A DNA stretch of 9,256 nt from Mailhella sp. (GCA_024404335.1 JAKSQA010000027.1:1-9256); one strand, 5' to 3'. Shown: positions 1 through 6,542, counted from the first letter of the stretch. A program made the numbers and translations. The notes: a model not told the origin generated them from the letters alone.

Positions 1-129
1 GGGCTGCGAACAGCAGATCCCCCCCCATGCCGCCGGCATGATATCCGCCCGGCCTTCCGCATCGTAGGTGCCGACCAGCATCACCGGTACTGGTGCTGAA
101 AACGCCTGCGGCCCTAAAGATACATGCAT
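1..129 (-). CDS. Flavin reductase-like protein, N-terminal part (runs off window)
   Basis: The minus strand from an ATG at 129-127 is open to the window edge and gives 43 residues. The stretch MLVGTYDAEGRADIMPAAWG followed by GICCSQP is typical of the N-terminus of the flavin reductase-like / FMN-binding split-barrel family (flavoredoxin-like proteins), where a strand and turn are followed by the conserved AAWGGxCCSxP segment. Members bind FMN and reduce it with NAD(P)H or act as small flavin electron carriers; which applies here cannot be told from this fragment. A purine-rich GGAAGGGA lies just upstream at suitable spacing. The start is 20 bases after the hflC stop, so co-transcription with hflKC is likely, but a functional link is unproven. 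Codons 35-37 contain a run of eight G (19-26 as C on the plus strand), a possible slippage site. The family call is fairly firm; the exact role is open. Confidence 0.78.
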   Translation of the reverse strand, partial: MHVSLGPQAFSAPVPVMLVGTYDAEGRADIMPAAWGGICCSQP

Positions 130-149
130 CGGATATTCCCTTCCGCACG

Positions 150-1001
150 CTACTTGATCGGTGCAAGCAGCGGGCTGTCAGGAGTCAGGATCATGCGGGT
201 GTTCTCGCCCAGGGATTTTCTCAGAGCCTCAAGCCCTCTCTGGAAGGAAAAGAACTCCGGAGATTTCGAAAACGCCTCTGCGTAGATCCTTGCGGCTTCC
301 GCATCGCCCTCGCCTCGGAGGATCTGCGCCTGTTTTCCCGCTTCAGCCAGGATAAGCGCCTTCTCCTTGTCCGCACCGGAGCGTATCTTCGTGGACTGCT
401 CCTCGCCTTCCGACCGGTACTGCGTGGCCTGCCTCTCACGTTCCGCACGCATGCGGTCGAAGATGGCCCGCTGGTTTTCAGCCGGGAGGTCGGTCCGCTT
501 TATGCGGACATCGACGATCTCTATGCCGAACTCCTTCATCTGAAGGGACGCCTTCTCCGTGACGGATTCCATGATGGCCGTCCTTTCGTCAGCGACCACC
601 TGGGTCAGTGTATGCCGGCCCACATGCGCGCGTATCTGGGAATAGATGACGGCATCGATCCTGGCCTGCGCGTTGGCCTCGGTGCGCATCGTGCGATAGA
701 ACCGGAGCGGATCCGTAATCCGCCAGCGGGCATAGTTGTCCAGCACGATGGACTTGAGGTCGCTGGTAAGGGCTTCCGCAGGCCGCGCATCATAGTCGAG
801 TATCCTCGCCTCGAAGTACACGGCGTTCTGGATGAAAGGCAGCTTGAAGTTCAGCCCGGGCCTGTAGACCTTGTCCATCGGGCTGCCGAGCTGTATCACC
901 AGGGCCTGCTGCGTCTGGTTGACGACAAACAGGCTCTGCTGGAGAAGTATGAGTACCGCGGCGCCTGCGACCGCAAGGAAAGCACTGCGTATGTTCCTCA
1001 T
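150..1001 (-). CDS. hflC: HflC, SPFH-domain modulator of FtsH protease
   Basis: This 283-residue protein has the layout of HflC: a short cytoplasmic N-terminus, one membrane anchor at about residues 9-27, then an SPFH (band 7/prohibitin-like) domain to about residue 200, and an alanine/glutamate/arginine-rich coiled-coil segment (about 190-250, containing RAERERQATQYRSEGEEQ). HflC pairs with HflK in a large assembly at the inner membrane, mostly on the periplasmic side, that encloses FtsH and limits its access to membrane protein substrates; this is known from E. coli. The ATG at 1001-999 overlaps the hflK stop by one base (TGATG), a classic translational coupling arrangement. The protein ends with a TPDSPLLAPIK tail, similar to other HflC C-termini. 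No terminator follows it, so transcription probably continues into the flavin reductase-like gene. No ftsH lies in the window. Confidence 0.93.
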   Translation of the reverse strand: MRNIRSAFLAVAGAAVLILLQQSLFVVNQTQQALVIQLGSPMDKVYRPGLNFKLPFIQNAVYFEARILDYDARPAEALTSDLKSIVLDNYARWRITDPLRFYRTMRTEANAQARIDAVIYSQIRAHVGRHTLTQVVADERTAIMESVTEKASLQMKEFGIEIVDVRIKRTDLPAENQRAIFDRMRAERERQATQYRSEGEEQSTKIRSGADKEKALILAEAGKQAQILRGEGDAEAARIYAEAFSKSPEFFSFQRGLEALRKSLGENTRMILTPDSPLLAPIK

Positions 1002-2167
1002 CAGCGTCTGCCTCCCGTGAGGTCCAGCCCCTTATCGAGAGGAAGAAGCGGAAGGACCCTGCTTCCGGCGTCCGAAGGAAGCACGAGCTTCTCCATCCCC
1101 GGCTTGCTCAGAATGTTCTCAAAAGTCTCATACAGCATACGCTTCTTCGTGACATCCTCGGCCTTGCTGTATTCGGCCAGAACGGAAAGGAAGCGCTGCG
1201 CCTCGCCTTCGGCCTCGCGTATGCGCGTCTGCCTGTATGCCTCGGCTTCGTTGACCGTCTGCTGCGCAAGACCCTTGGCCTTAGGCAGTATGTCGCGCCG
1301 ATAGGCTTCAGCCTGGTTGATGCTGCGCTGCTTGTCCTCACGCGCACTGGCGACATCCTTGAAGGCGTCCCGGACCTCCCTGGGAGGCTGGACGTCCTGC
1401 ATCTGCACAGCAACGACCTGGACACCTACCTGGTAGCTGTCGAGAATGCGCTGAAGCAGCTCGGAGACATCGTTCTGGATCTTCACGCGCCCACCGGTCA
1501 GGGCGGAATCGAGGGAGTTCTTGCCGATCACTTCACGCATGGCAGCCTCGGCCGCGCGCTTGACGACCTGGTCGGGCTGAATGACATTGAAAAGATAATC
1601 GACAGCACCGTCAGGTTTGATCTGATACTGGATATTGAACTGGACGGTGATGATGTTCTCATCACCCGTCAGCATCGCCGACTCCTCCGAAACATCCTGG
1701 CTGCGGCCCTGCACGAAGACGCCGCCCATCGACTGGGCCCGGTAGCCTACGGCCGTCTGCCTTACCTGCGTGACCTTGGGCTTGTAGACCTGCTCGATAG
1801 GGAACGGAAGATGGATATGCGGCCCCGGAGCCTCAGTGCGGACATAGCGGCCGAACCTCAGCACGACACCGGATTCATCCGGCTGCACGATATATATTCC
1901 CGTAAGGAACCATGCCGCGATGAGCGCGGGCACGATCCAGCGCAGTCCGGGCACTCCGCCCAGCCTTGGAAGCTGCGGCATCTGGAACTGAGGACCTGAA
2001 GGTCCTCCGCCGCCTGATCCGCGCCGTCCGTCCCGCTCGCTTTCCTCATGGGGCTTGTCATTGCCGTCATCGGAACGGTCACCCCACATGCCTCTGCCGA
2101 CGGAGCCCCAGCCCTGATGCTGCTGTTGCTGCCGCTTTTCCTGTAGTTTATCCCAATCCCAGTTCAT
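1001..2167 (-). CDS. hflK: HflK, SPFH-domain modulator of FtsH protease
   Basis: This 388-residue protein is the HflK partner of the adjacent HflC. The N-terminal ~75 residues are low complexity: a glutamine run (QQQQHQ), charged residues, then a glycine-rich GSGGGGPSG segment. A membrane anchor (WIVPALIAAWFLTGIYIV, about residues 77-94) is followed by the SPFH domain starting at YIVQPDESGVVLRFGRY, and by a long Ala/Glu/Arg coiled coil (about 250-330, with two similar NQAEAYRR / NEAEAYRQ units). I chose the ATG at 2167-2165 (MNWDWDKLQEKR). The frame is open to a TTG at 2206, but those extra 13 residues do not look like an HflK start. Neither start has a recognisable Shine-Dalgarno sequence. 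The gene is divergent from the tRNA-Arg cassette. A -10-like GATAAT on the minus strand (2214-2209) is only a weak promoter candidate. Confidence 0.92.
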   Translation of the reverse strand: MNWDWDKLQEKRQQQQHQGWGSVGRGMWGDRSDDGNDKPHEESERDGRRGSGGGGPSGPQFQMPQLPRLGGVPGLRWIVPALIAAWFLTGIYIVQPDESGVVLRFGRYVRTEAPGPHIHLPFPIEQVYKPKVTQVRQTAVGYRAQSMGGVFVQGRSQDVSEESAMLTGDENIITVQFNIQYQIKPDGAVDYLFNVIQPDQVVKRAAEAAMREVIGKNSLDSALTGGRVKIQNDVSELLQRILDSYQVGVQVVAVQMQDVQPPREVRDAFKDVASAREDKQRSINQAEAYRRDILPKAKGLAQQTVNEAEAYRQTRIREAEGEAQRFLSVLAEYSKAEDVTKKRMLYETFENILSKPGMEKLVLPSDAGSRVLPLLPLDKGLDLTGGRR

Positions 2168-2236
2168 AATACCAAAACAAGTAGGACACGAATTTCCTGC
2201 GGTCAAGAATTATCGGAAAAAAATGCTGCAAAAGGG

Positions 2237-2265
2237 TTGACGCCGCCCCGACTCTCTACTATAAG
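2237..2265 (+). promoter_or_regulatory. Sigma-70-type promoter of tRNA-Arg copy 1
   Basis: A -35 element TTGACG (2237-2242) is followed after 17 bases by a -10 element TATAAG (2260-2265); each matches the housekeeping consensus at five of six positions with ideal spacing. The predicted start near 2272 leaves a leader of about five bases before the tRNA. Confidence 0.85.
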
Positions 2266-2276
2266 CATCTCCGTTG

Positions 2277-2353
2277 GCGCTCGTGGCTCAGCTGGATAGA
2301 GCAACAGGCTACGAACCTGTGGGTCGGGAGTTCGAATCTCTCCGAGCGCACCA
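2277..2353 (+). tRNA. tRNA-Arg (anticodon ACG), copy 1
   Basis: The 77 bases fold into a full cloverleaf. The acceptor stem GCGCTCG/CGAGCGC has seven perfect pairs, the anticodon stem is ACAGG/CCTGT with loop CTACGAA, and the T stem is GGGAG/CTCTC (one G-T pair) around TTCGAAT. The discriminator is A and CCA is encoded in the gene. The anticodon ACG reads arginine CGN codons; by established knowledge A34 is deaminated to inosine by TadA, so that CGU, CGC and CGA are read. It is transcribed opposite to all protein genes in the window. Confidence 0.97.
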
Positions 2354-2363
2354 TACGACTATG

Positions 2364-2390
2364 AAGCCCGTGTAATACACGGGCTTTTTT
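2364..2390 (+). terminator. Intrinsic terminator of tRNA-Arg copy 1
   Basis: A 10-bp perfect stem (2364-2373 with 2377-2386) has a three-base AAT loop; its 3' arm ends in TT and merges into four more T, giving a run of six T (2385-2390). It begins 10 bases after the CCA end of the tRNA. Confidence 0.93.
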
Positions 2391-2438
2391 CGTATCCATG
2401 CTTTGAACATAAAATTTCATAAAATATGCGTTCCACGC

Positions 2439-2467
2439 TTGACGCCGCCCCGACTCTCTACTATAAG
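2439..2467 (+). promoter_or_regulatory. Sigma-70-type promoter of tRNA-Arg copy 2
   Basis: TTGACG (2439-2444), 17-base spacer and TATAAG (2462-2467), identical to the promoter of copy 1. The terminator of copy 1 lies between the two genes, so each copy should be transcribed as its own unit. Confidence 0.85.
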
Positions 2468-2478
2468 CATCTCCGTTG

Positions 2479-2555
2479 GCGCTCGTGGCTCAGCTGGATA
2501 GAGCAACAGGCTACGAACCTGTGGGTCGGGAGTTCGAATCTCTCCGAGCGCACCA
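2479..2555 (+). tRNA. tRNA-Arg (anticodon ACG), copy 2
   Basis: Identical in all 77 bases to the tRNA at 2277-2353, with the same intact cloverleaf, ACG anticodon and encoded CCA, so neither copy is degenerate. It is convergent with the glucanase-like gene beyond the hairpin at 2624-2664. Confidence 0.97.
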
Positions 2556-2565
2556 TACGACTATG

Positions 2566-2592
2566 AAGCCCGTGTAATACACGGGCTTTTTT
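2566..2592 (+). terminator. Intrinsic terminator of tRNA-Arg copy 2
   Basis: Identical to the hairpin at 2364-2390: a 10-bp stem (2566-2575 with 2579-2588), AAT loop and a six-T tract. Confidence 0.93.
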
Positions 2593-2623
2593 CGTATCCG
2601 TTCCGGCACACGGCTTCCACGGC

Positions 2624-2664
2624 TTAAACGGAAAACGCTCCCAATGGGAGCGCTTTCCGTTTAA
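2624..2664 (-). terminator. Convergent hairpin terminator after the glucanase-like gene
   Basis: A long near-perfect inverted repeat: 11 bp (TTAAACGGAAA with TTTCCGTTTAA), one A/C mismatch, then 7 bp (CGCTCCC with GGGAGCG) around an AAT loop. It begins 19 bases beyond the stop codon of the minus-strand gene at 2684. Short T-rich stretches follow the inner stem on both strands, so it could end transcripts from either side, though neither has a long uninterrupted T-run. Orientation is assigned from the nearest gene. Confidence 0.75.
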
Positions 2665-2683
2665 AAGGATTATTCAGCGAAAA

Positions 2684-4372
2684 TCAGTTCAGACGCACCG
2701 GAACTTCAGCCACCAGCTCGTCTCCAAGACGCATCACGACCCTGAGTATCTCAGAGGAAGGCTTTGCGAAGGGAAGGAACTCAAGGACATGATCCCCCGC
2801 TTCGCAGTCGTACTCACGGCGCAGAAGCTCCCTGCCGGAGGATGACACGACCGTGAATACGGCATGCCCCGCTTCCGCAAGCATATAGGGAAGCCGGTAG
2901 AGGCCGGAATCCGGATGGCGGCGCAGATCAACAGCATCAGGAGCGTGGTCCCGGCCAACAGGAACAACGACATGGGGGAACCCGTTCACAGGGCTGACAG
3001 GCTCCACGCCCATACGCCCCAGTCCCTGCCGGACTTCGGGAATATCCATGAAGATCTTCCAGAAAAGACCGCTGCGGTAGTTTTCAATCATGGGAACGAT
3101 GACAAGCTGGTCGATGGCTAGATAGCTGTCGTCGTACCAGCCATCCTTGATGCTGAACGCATCATAAGGTCCGAAGCGTCCCCAGAGCTTTTCCCGATGG
3201 TTCTCATAGATATTCCAGAGAAAGCGCATCGAATACTCAGGAGTATAGGGCATGGAGGCAAGAGCTGCCGTCGGGGCCACAGTTCCGACCTCGTTGTATG
3301 CCGACTGATAGCGGTAGCCGCCCTGGATATCGCAGGACGTAAGGCCCCAGTACCCTTCGCCGTAGCGGTTCTCAGCCGGTGCGGAGTACAGGCAGTACGC
3401 CCTGTTCATAAGCGCATGGGTTATGTTACGCACCATATAGCCCTTCTTCACGAAGGAGTCGGACATCCTGCGCGGATCCAGCCCGATGAACGAGTAATGG
3501 GAAAGAAACATACAGCCGGCATAGTCATTGGCAGCCTCGATAGTATAGCCGTCCTGCGACTTGGGGGCGTATTCATCCGTCGAATACCAGAACTTCGCAT
3601 TCTCACGGGAAATCGGATGCGTCGGAGATCCAAGAGCGAGGACATAGGCGATCATCGCTTCATTGAAGCCTGAAATCTTCATCCCCATCTCAAAGCCGTG
3701 GTCAGGACTCCAGTGCCAATAGAGGCCGTTCTTTTCGGAGCGGGTGAACCAGTGCCAGTCGACATCCTCCCAGATCTCAGTGATGCATGCCCTGAGCGCA
3801 CGCTCCTCGGGAATATCGGCATCGAAATACGAACGGGCGATGAGGAGCCCCTGGATCATAAAGGCTGTTTCGACCAGATCCGCTCCATTGTCATTGGCAC
3901 TGAACGAGAACGTGCGGCCCGTCCTTCCGTCAAGCCAATGAGGAAAGGCGCCGTGGAGCTTCCTGCGATCCGTCTTGTCACGCAGGAAGAACGAAATCTT
4001 CGAAATACGCTCGACCGCCGCAGCACGGGTGATCCAGCCCCTTTCGACCGCGGTAATGATTGCGGCCACTCCGAATCCCGTCCCGCCGATGGTTGCCTGG
4101 CCGCTGTCGGCATTGCGGCTGTCCTCATAGGCGAGGCCGGATTCCGGGAAGGTGTGATCCCATATATATCCGAATGCCTCTCTCTGAAGCCGGTCAAGCA
4201 GCTCGCGGTCCTTCAGATAGGCTTCATCGGGAACGTATGCGGCTTTCTCAGCGGAGACAGCCTTCTCTGAGACCGGGCTTTTTTTAGCCGCTTCGCACTC
4301 CGAAGCGGAAAAAGACAAAAGGATGACGGAAAGACAGACGGAAAGAAACACGGTGAAAGTGCGTTTTTCCAT
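2684..4372 (-). CDS. Secreted glucoamylase-like (PF10091, GH144-type) glycoside hydrolase
   Basis: This 562-residue protein starts with a Sec signal peptide: MEKR, a hydrophobic stretch at about residues 6-24, and probable cleavage near SECEA/AKK. The only early cysteine is preceded by E, so it is not a lipobox. Residues about 50-445 match the bacterial glucoamylase-like family of GH144 endo-beta-1,2-glucanases: GGTGFG (96-101), GAFPHWLD (141-148), ADLVETAFMIQGLL (164-177), GFNEAMIAYVLALGSPTHPI (235-254), GYWGLTSCD (340-348), GPYDAFS (401-407) and GWYDDSYLAIDQ (411-422) before IENYRSGLFW. Acidic E168, E238 and D348 sit in conserved segments; which is catalytic I cannot say. Residues about 455-562 form an extra, probably beta-sandwich, domain. 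The likely substrate is a beta-linked glucan such as cyclic or linear beta-1,2-glucan, by family inference. The ATG at 4372 is chosen because it begins the signal peptide and has AGGA seven bases upstream. The frame stays open to 4522, but that extension crosses the rplQ terminator. Confidence 0.87.
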   Translation of the reverse strand: MEKRTFTVFLSVCLSVILLSFSASECEAAKKSPVSEKAVSAEKAAYVPDEAYLKDRELLDRLQREAFGYIWDHTFPESGLAYEDSRNADSGQATIGGTGFGVAAIITAVERGWITRAAAVERISKISFFLRDKTDRRKLHGAFPHWLDGRTGRTFSFSANDNGADLVETAFMIQGLLIARSYFDADIPEERALRACITEIWEDVDWHWFTRSEKNGLYWHWSPDHGFEMGMKISGFNEAMIAYVLALGSPTHPISRENAKFWYSTDEYAPKSQDGYTIEAANDYAGCMFLSHYSFIGLDPRRMSDSFVKKGYMVRNITHALMNRAYCLYSAPAENRYGEGYWGLTSCDIQGGYRYQSAYNEVGTVAPTAALASMPYTPEYSMRFLWNIYENHREKLWGRFGPYDAFSIKDGWYDDSYLAIDQLVIVPMIENYRSGLFWKIFMDIPEVRQGLGRMGVEPVSPVNGFPHVVVPVGRDHAPDAVDLRRHPDSGLYRLPYMLAEAGHAVFTVVSSSGRELLRREYDCEAGDHVLEFLPFAKPSSEILRVVMRLGDELVAEVPVRLN

Positions 4373-4417
4373 GACTTGGTCCTGTAGAGGAGATTTGAAG
4401 GCGGTGACTTCTGCGTT

Positions 4418-4452
4418 AAAAAAAGGGGAACCACAATGTGGTTCCCCTTTTT
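4418..4452 (-). terminator. Intrinsic terminator of the alpha operon (after rplQ)
   Basis: A perfect 15-bp stem (4420-4434 with 4438-4452) closes a three-base loop and, read on the minus strand, is followed by a run of seven T (complement of 4424-4418). It starts 17 bases after the rplQ stop. This is the strongest terminator in the window and should separate the ribosomal operon from the glucanase-like gene. Confidence 0.94.
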
Positions 4453-4469
4453 CTATAGATTCAGGAAAC

Positions 4470-4862
4470 TTACGCCTGAGCTTCAGCGGCTTCTGCAGCC
4501 TGCTTGGGCTCGGTAAGCTCAATGATAGCCATGGGAGCGCAGTCGCCGGGACGAGGCATGGCGAGCTTGATCACACGGGTGTAGCCGCCGGGAACGCCGA
4601 CATAGCGGGGTGCGATCTCGTCGAACAGCTTCTGCACGAGCTGATGGCTGCCAAGGTCACGATAGGCCTGACGGCGGGCCGCAAGATCGTTGCGGCGAGC
4701 GAGGGTGATGAGAGACTCAACCACACCGCGCAGTTCCTTGGCCTTGACCTCGGTAGTACGGATACGGCCGTGCGTAAGCAGGGCCTTGGACATATTGCGG
4801 AGCAGAGCCTTGCGATGAGAAGGATTTCTGCTCAGTTTCTTACCAGAGTTGCTATGCCTCAT
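4470..4862 (-). CDS. rplQ: 50S ribosomal protein L17
   Basis: 130 residues beginning [20 protein letters not shown], the universal L17 start, followed by [26 protein letters not shown] and ending with an acidic/alanine tail ([14 protein letters not shown]). L17 is a 50S subunit protein near the peptide exit region. Its length is close to that of other bacterial L17 proteins (about 120-130). It is the last gene of the alpha operon. Its ATG overlaps the 3' end of rpoA by 11 bases in another frame, and a GAGGAAG inside rpoA provides the ribosome binding site, so translation is probably coupled to rpoA. Confidence 0.97.
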   Translation of the reverse strand: MRHSNSGKKLSRNPSHRKALLRNMSKALLTHGRIRTTEVKAKELRGVVESLITLARRNDLAARRQAYRDLGSHQLVQKLFDEIAPRYVGVPGGYTRVIKLAMPRPGDCAPMAIIELTEPKQAAEAAEAQA

Positions 4863-5895
4863 GGTGCTGCTTCCTCTTCCATTCCTGATATTTCTTATCG
4901 AAGTTATCGACCTTCATGCCGAAATCAAGGCCCATCTGAACGAGGACGTTCTTGATCTCGTCAAGAGACTTCTTACCGAAGTTCTTGGTCTTCAGCATCT
5001 CGTTTTCAGAGCGCTGGACAAGCTCGCCCACAGTCGCGATGTTCGCACCGCGGAGGCAGTTCGTCGCACGCACGGAAAGTTCGAGATCGTCGATACTCTT
5101 AAAGAGATTTTCGTTGAATTCACCGGTGTCACTGCTGCCGAGAGCACTCTCGTCAGAAACGTGTTCATCAAAGCAGATGAAGACGGAAATCTGATCCTTA
5201 ATGATCTTGGCACTATAGGCAATGGCATCTTCAGGGGTGACGGAACCGTCGGTCCACACTTCAAGGATAAGCTTGTCGTAGTTGGTCATCTGACCGACTC
5301 GGGCCGCCTCAATGGTATAGGCGACCTTGCGGACAGGCGAGAAGCTCGAATCAAGCTTGATGATGCCGATCTCATCGGAGAGCCCTTCGTGCATATCGGC
5401 CGGAACATAGCCCTTGCCCATACGGACTTCGAACTCAAGATTGAATTCCACATCCTCCGTGAGCGTGGCAATATGCAGTTCAGGATTCAGCACTTCGATA
5501 TGCTGATTGCACTGGATGTCGCCGGCAGTCACCTCACCTTTCTTGTTCACAACGAGGGTGACCGTCTGTGGAACGTCGGTATCCATTGCCAGGCGGACCT
5601 GCTTGATGTTCAGGATGATATCCGTAACATCCTCAAGCACGCCCGGAATGGTCGTGAACTCATGCTGAACGCCCGCAATCTTGACGGAAACAAACGCTGC
5701 ACCCTGAAGGGAGGCCAAAAGCACTCTGCGCAGCGCATTTCCGATCGTAGTTCCGTAACCACGTTCCAGAGGTTCGCAGACGAACTTGCCGTACATGACG
5801 TCGGCAGGATCGTTCTCGCGGACGATCTGATCGGGTTTGACAAGCACCGACCAGTTGCGCGCATTGATGAGCCTGTTGGCTTGTTTGTTGAGCAT
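4852..5895 (-). CDS. rpoA: DNA-directed RNA polymerase subunit alpha
   Basis: The 347-residue protein has the two-domain alpha layout. The N-terminal assembly domain (to about residue 240) includes the [20 protein letters not shown] segment that forms the dimer interface and contacts beta/beta'. A linker is followed by the C-terminal domain (about 260-335) with the [19 protein letters not shown] signature; R276 corresponds to E. coli R265, which contacts UP-element DNA and activators. Alpha dimerises and nucleates core RNA polymerase. An unusual basic/aromatic tail ([14 protein letters not shown]) ends the protein. It starts 12 bases after rpsD with AGGA six bases before the ATG, and overlaps rplQ by 11 bases, which fits tight co-expression. 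Confidence 0.98.
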   Translation of the reverse strand: MLNKQANRLINARNWSVLVKPDQIVRENDPADVMYGKFVCEPLERGYGTTIGNALRRVLLASLQGAAFVSVKIAGVQHEFTTIPGVLEDVTDIILNIKQVRLAMDTDVPQTVTLVVNKKGEVTAGDIQCNQHIEVLNPELHIATLTEDVEFNLEFEVRMGKGYVPADMHEGLSDEIGIIKLDSSFSPVRKVAYTIEAARVGQMTNYDKLILEVWTDGSVTPEDAIAYSAKIIKDQISVFICFDEHVSDESALGSSDTGEFNENLFKSIDDLELSVRATNCLRGANIATVGELVQRSENEMLKTKNFGKKSLDEIKNVLVQMGLDFGMKVDNFDKKYQEWKRKQHHEA

Positions 5896-5907
5896 GGGGT
5901 GTCCTGC

Positions 5908-6534
5908 TTATTTCGAGTAAAGTTCGACGATGAGGGATTCTTCGATGGGAGTCTGAATATCGTCGCGCTGAGGCAGAGCCTTGATCACACCCTTGAAAGC
6001 GGAACCGTCCACTTCAACCCAGGCAGGGCAGCCACGGCGGGCGAGGACGTCCTGGGCGGCGGCGATGACGGGGATGTTGCGGTTCTTTTCGGGGACAGCG
6101 ATTTCGTCACCGGCACGGACCTGAAGGGAAGGAATGGTCACCTTGTGGCCGTTCAGGGTAAAGATGCCGTGGCGGACGAGCTGGCGGGCCTGGCTGCGGG
6201 AGTTGGCGAAGCCCATGCGGAACACGACGTTGTCGAGACGGCGTTCGAGGATGATGAGAAGATTGGCGCCGGTGACGCCCTTGGCCATATCGGCATCTTC
6301 AAAGTATCCGCGGAACTGCTTCTCAAGGACGCCGTAGATGCGGCGGACCTTCATCTTCTCACGAAGCTGGAGAGCGTATTCGCTGAGCTTCTTGCGGGCG
6401 CGGCCATGCTGGCCGGGGGCATAGGGACGACGTTCCTGCGCGCACTTATCGGTGAAGCAGCGGTCGCCCTTCAAAAACAGCTTGGTGCCTTCACGACGGC
6501 AGAGCCGGCATTTGGCGTCATTATATTTAGCCAA
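5908..6534 (-). CDS. rpsD: 30S ribosomal protein S4, zinc-binding form
   Basis: 208 residues, the usual S4 length. S4 binds 16S rRNA early in 30S assembly and in many bacteria represses its own operon. The N-terminus carries four cysteines (C9, C12, C26, C31; pattern CX2C-X13-CX4C), the zinc-binding form known from thermophilic and many other bacteria. The S4 RNA-binding domain follows ([20 protein letters not shown], then [14 protein letters not shown]), and the protein ends in ELYSK. The start codon is TTG (6534-6532): it gives [12 protein letters not shown], which matches the conserved S4 start, and has a good AGGAG eight bases upstream. The first downstream ATG would remove the zinc site and part of the RNA-binding core, so TTG is well supported. 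Confidence 0.97.
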   Translation of the reverse strand: MAKYNDAKCRLCRREGTKLFLKGDRCFTDKCAQERRPYAPGQHGRARKKLSEYALQLREKMKVRRIYGVLEKQFRGYFEDADMAKGVTGANLLIILERRLDNVVFRMGFANSRSQARQLVRHGIFTLNGHKVTIPSLQVRAGDEIAVPEKNRNIPVIAAAQDVLARRGCPAWVEVDGSAFKGVIKALPQRDDIQTPIEESLIVELYSK

Positions 6535-6542
6535 GGCTAGTT

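Larger units (their letters stand above)
2237..2397 (+). repeat. Direct repeat copy 1: complete tRNA-Arg transcription unit
   Basis: These 161 bases are identical, base for base, to 2439-2599. The repeat starts exactly at the -35 hexamer TTGACG and ends seven bases after the terminator T-run, at CGTATCC. Flanking bases differ immediately on both sides (G versus C before it, ATG versus GTT after it). The two copies are separated by 41 AT-rich bases (2398-2438), so the period is 202 bp. Perfect identity that includes non-coding spacer argues for a recent duplication or ongoing gene conversion. Confidence 0.97.
2439..2599 (+). repeat. Direct repeat copy 2: complete tRNA-Arg transcription unit
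   Basis: Second copy of the 161-bp cassette, identical to 2237-2397. It contains promoter, tRNA and terminator in the same order. The sequence after its end (GTTCCGG) is unrelated to that after copy 1, so the duplicated segment is bounded by the transcription unit itself. Confidence 0.97.

Noticed and set aside
26..40. A perfect 7-bp inverted repeat (CATGCCG-C-CGGCATG) near the window edge
   Set aside because: It lies inside the flavin reductase-like coding sequence over conserved codons, so it is most simply explained by the encoded residues.
93..1304. A 403-codon plus-strand open frame opposite hflC and part of hflK
   Set aside because: It is a shadow of the GC-rich hflKC coding sequence, arginine-rich, with no family resemblance.
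2168..2206. A TTG start for hflK adding 13 residues
   Set aside because: There is no ribosome binding site there, and MNWDWDKLQEKR from the ATG at 2167 looks like a natural HflK N-terminus.
2237..2599. The direct repeats as attachment sites (attL/attR) of an integrated element
   Set aside because: The repeats contain whole promoter-tRNA-terminator units rather than a tRNA 3' fragment, and the 41 bases between them can hold no element. No integrase is present in the window.
4290..4372. A lipoprotein signal in the glucanase-like protein (cysteine at residue 26)
   Set aside because: The residue before the cysteine is glutamate (ASEC), which does not fit the lipobox, so a standard signal peptidase I site is more likely.
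4373..4522. A longer N-terminus for the glucanase-like protein, starting inside rplQ
   Set aside because: The extra 50 residues are translated through the 3' end of rplQ and its terminator hairpin. The ATG at 4372 begins a proper signal peptide and has a ribosome binding site.
4849..6540. A 563-codon open frame on the plus strand opposite rpoA and rpsD
   Set aside because: It is antisense to unmistakable rpsD and rpoA sequences and crosses their boundary. Long antisense frames arise from the third-base GC bias of highly expressed genes, and the translation resembles no protein family I know.
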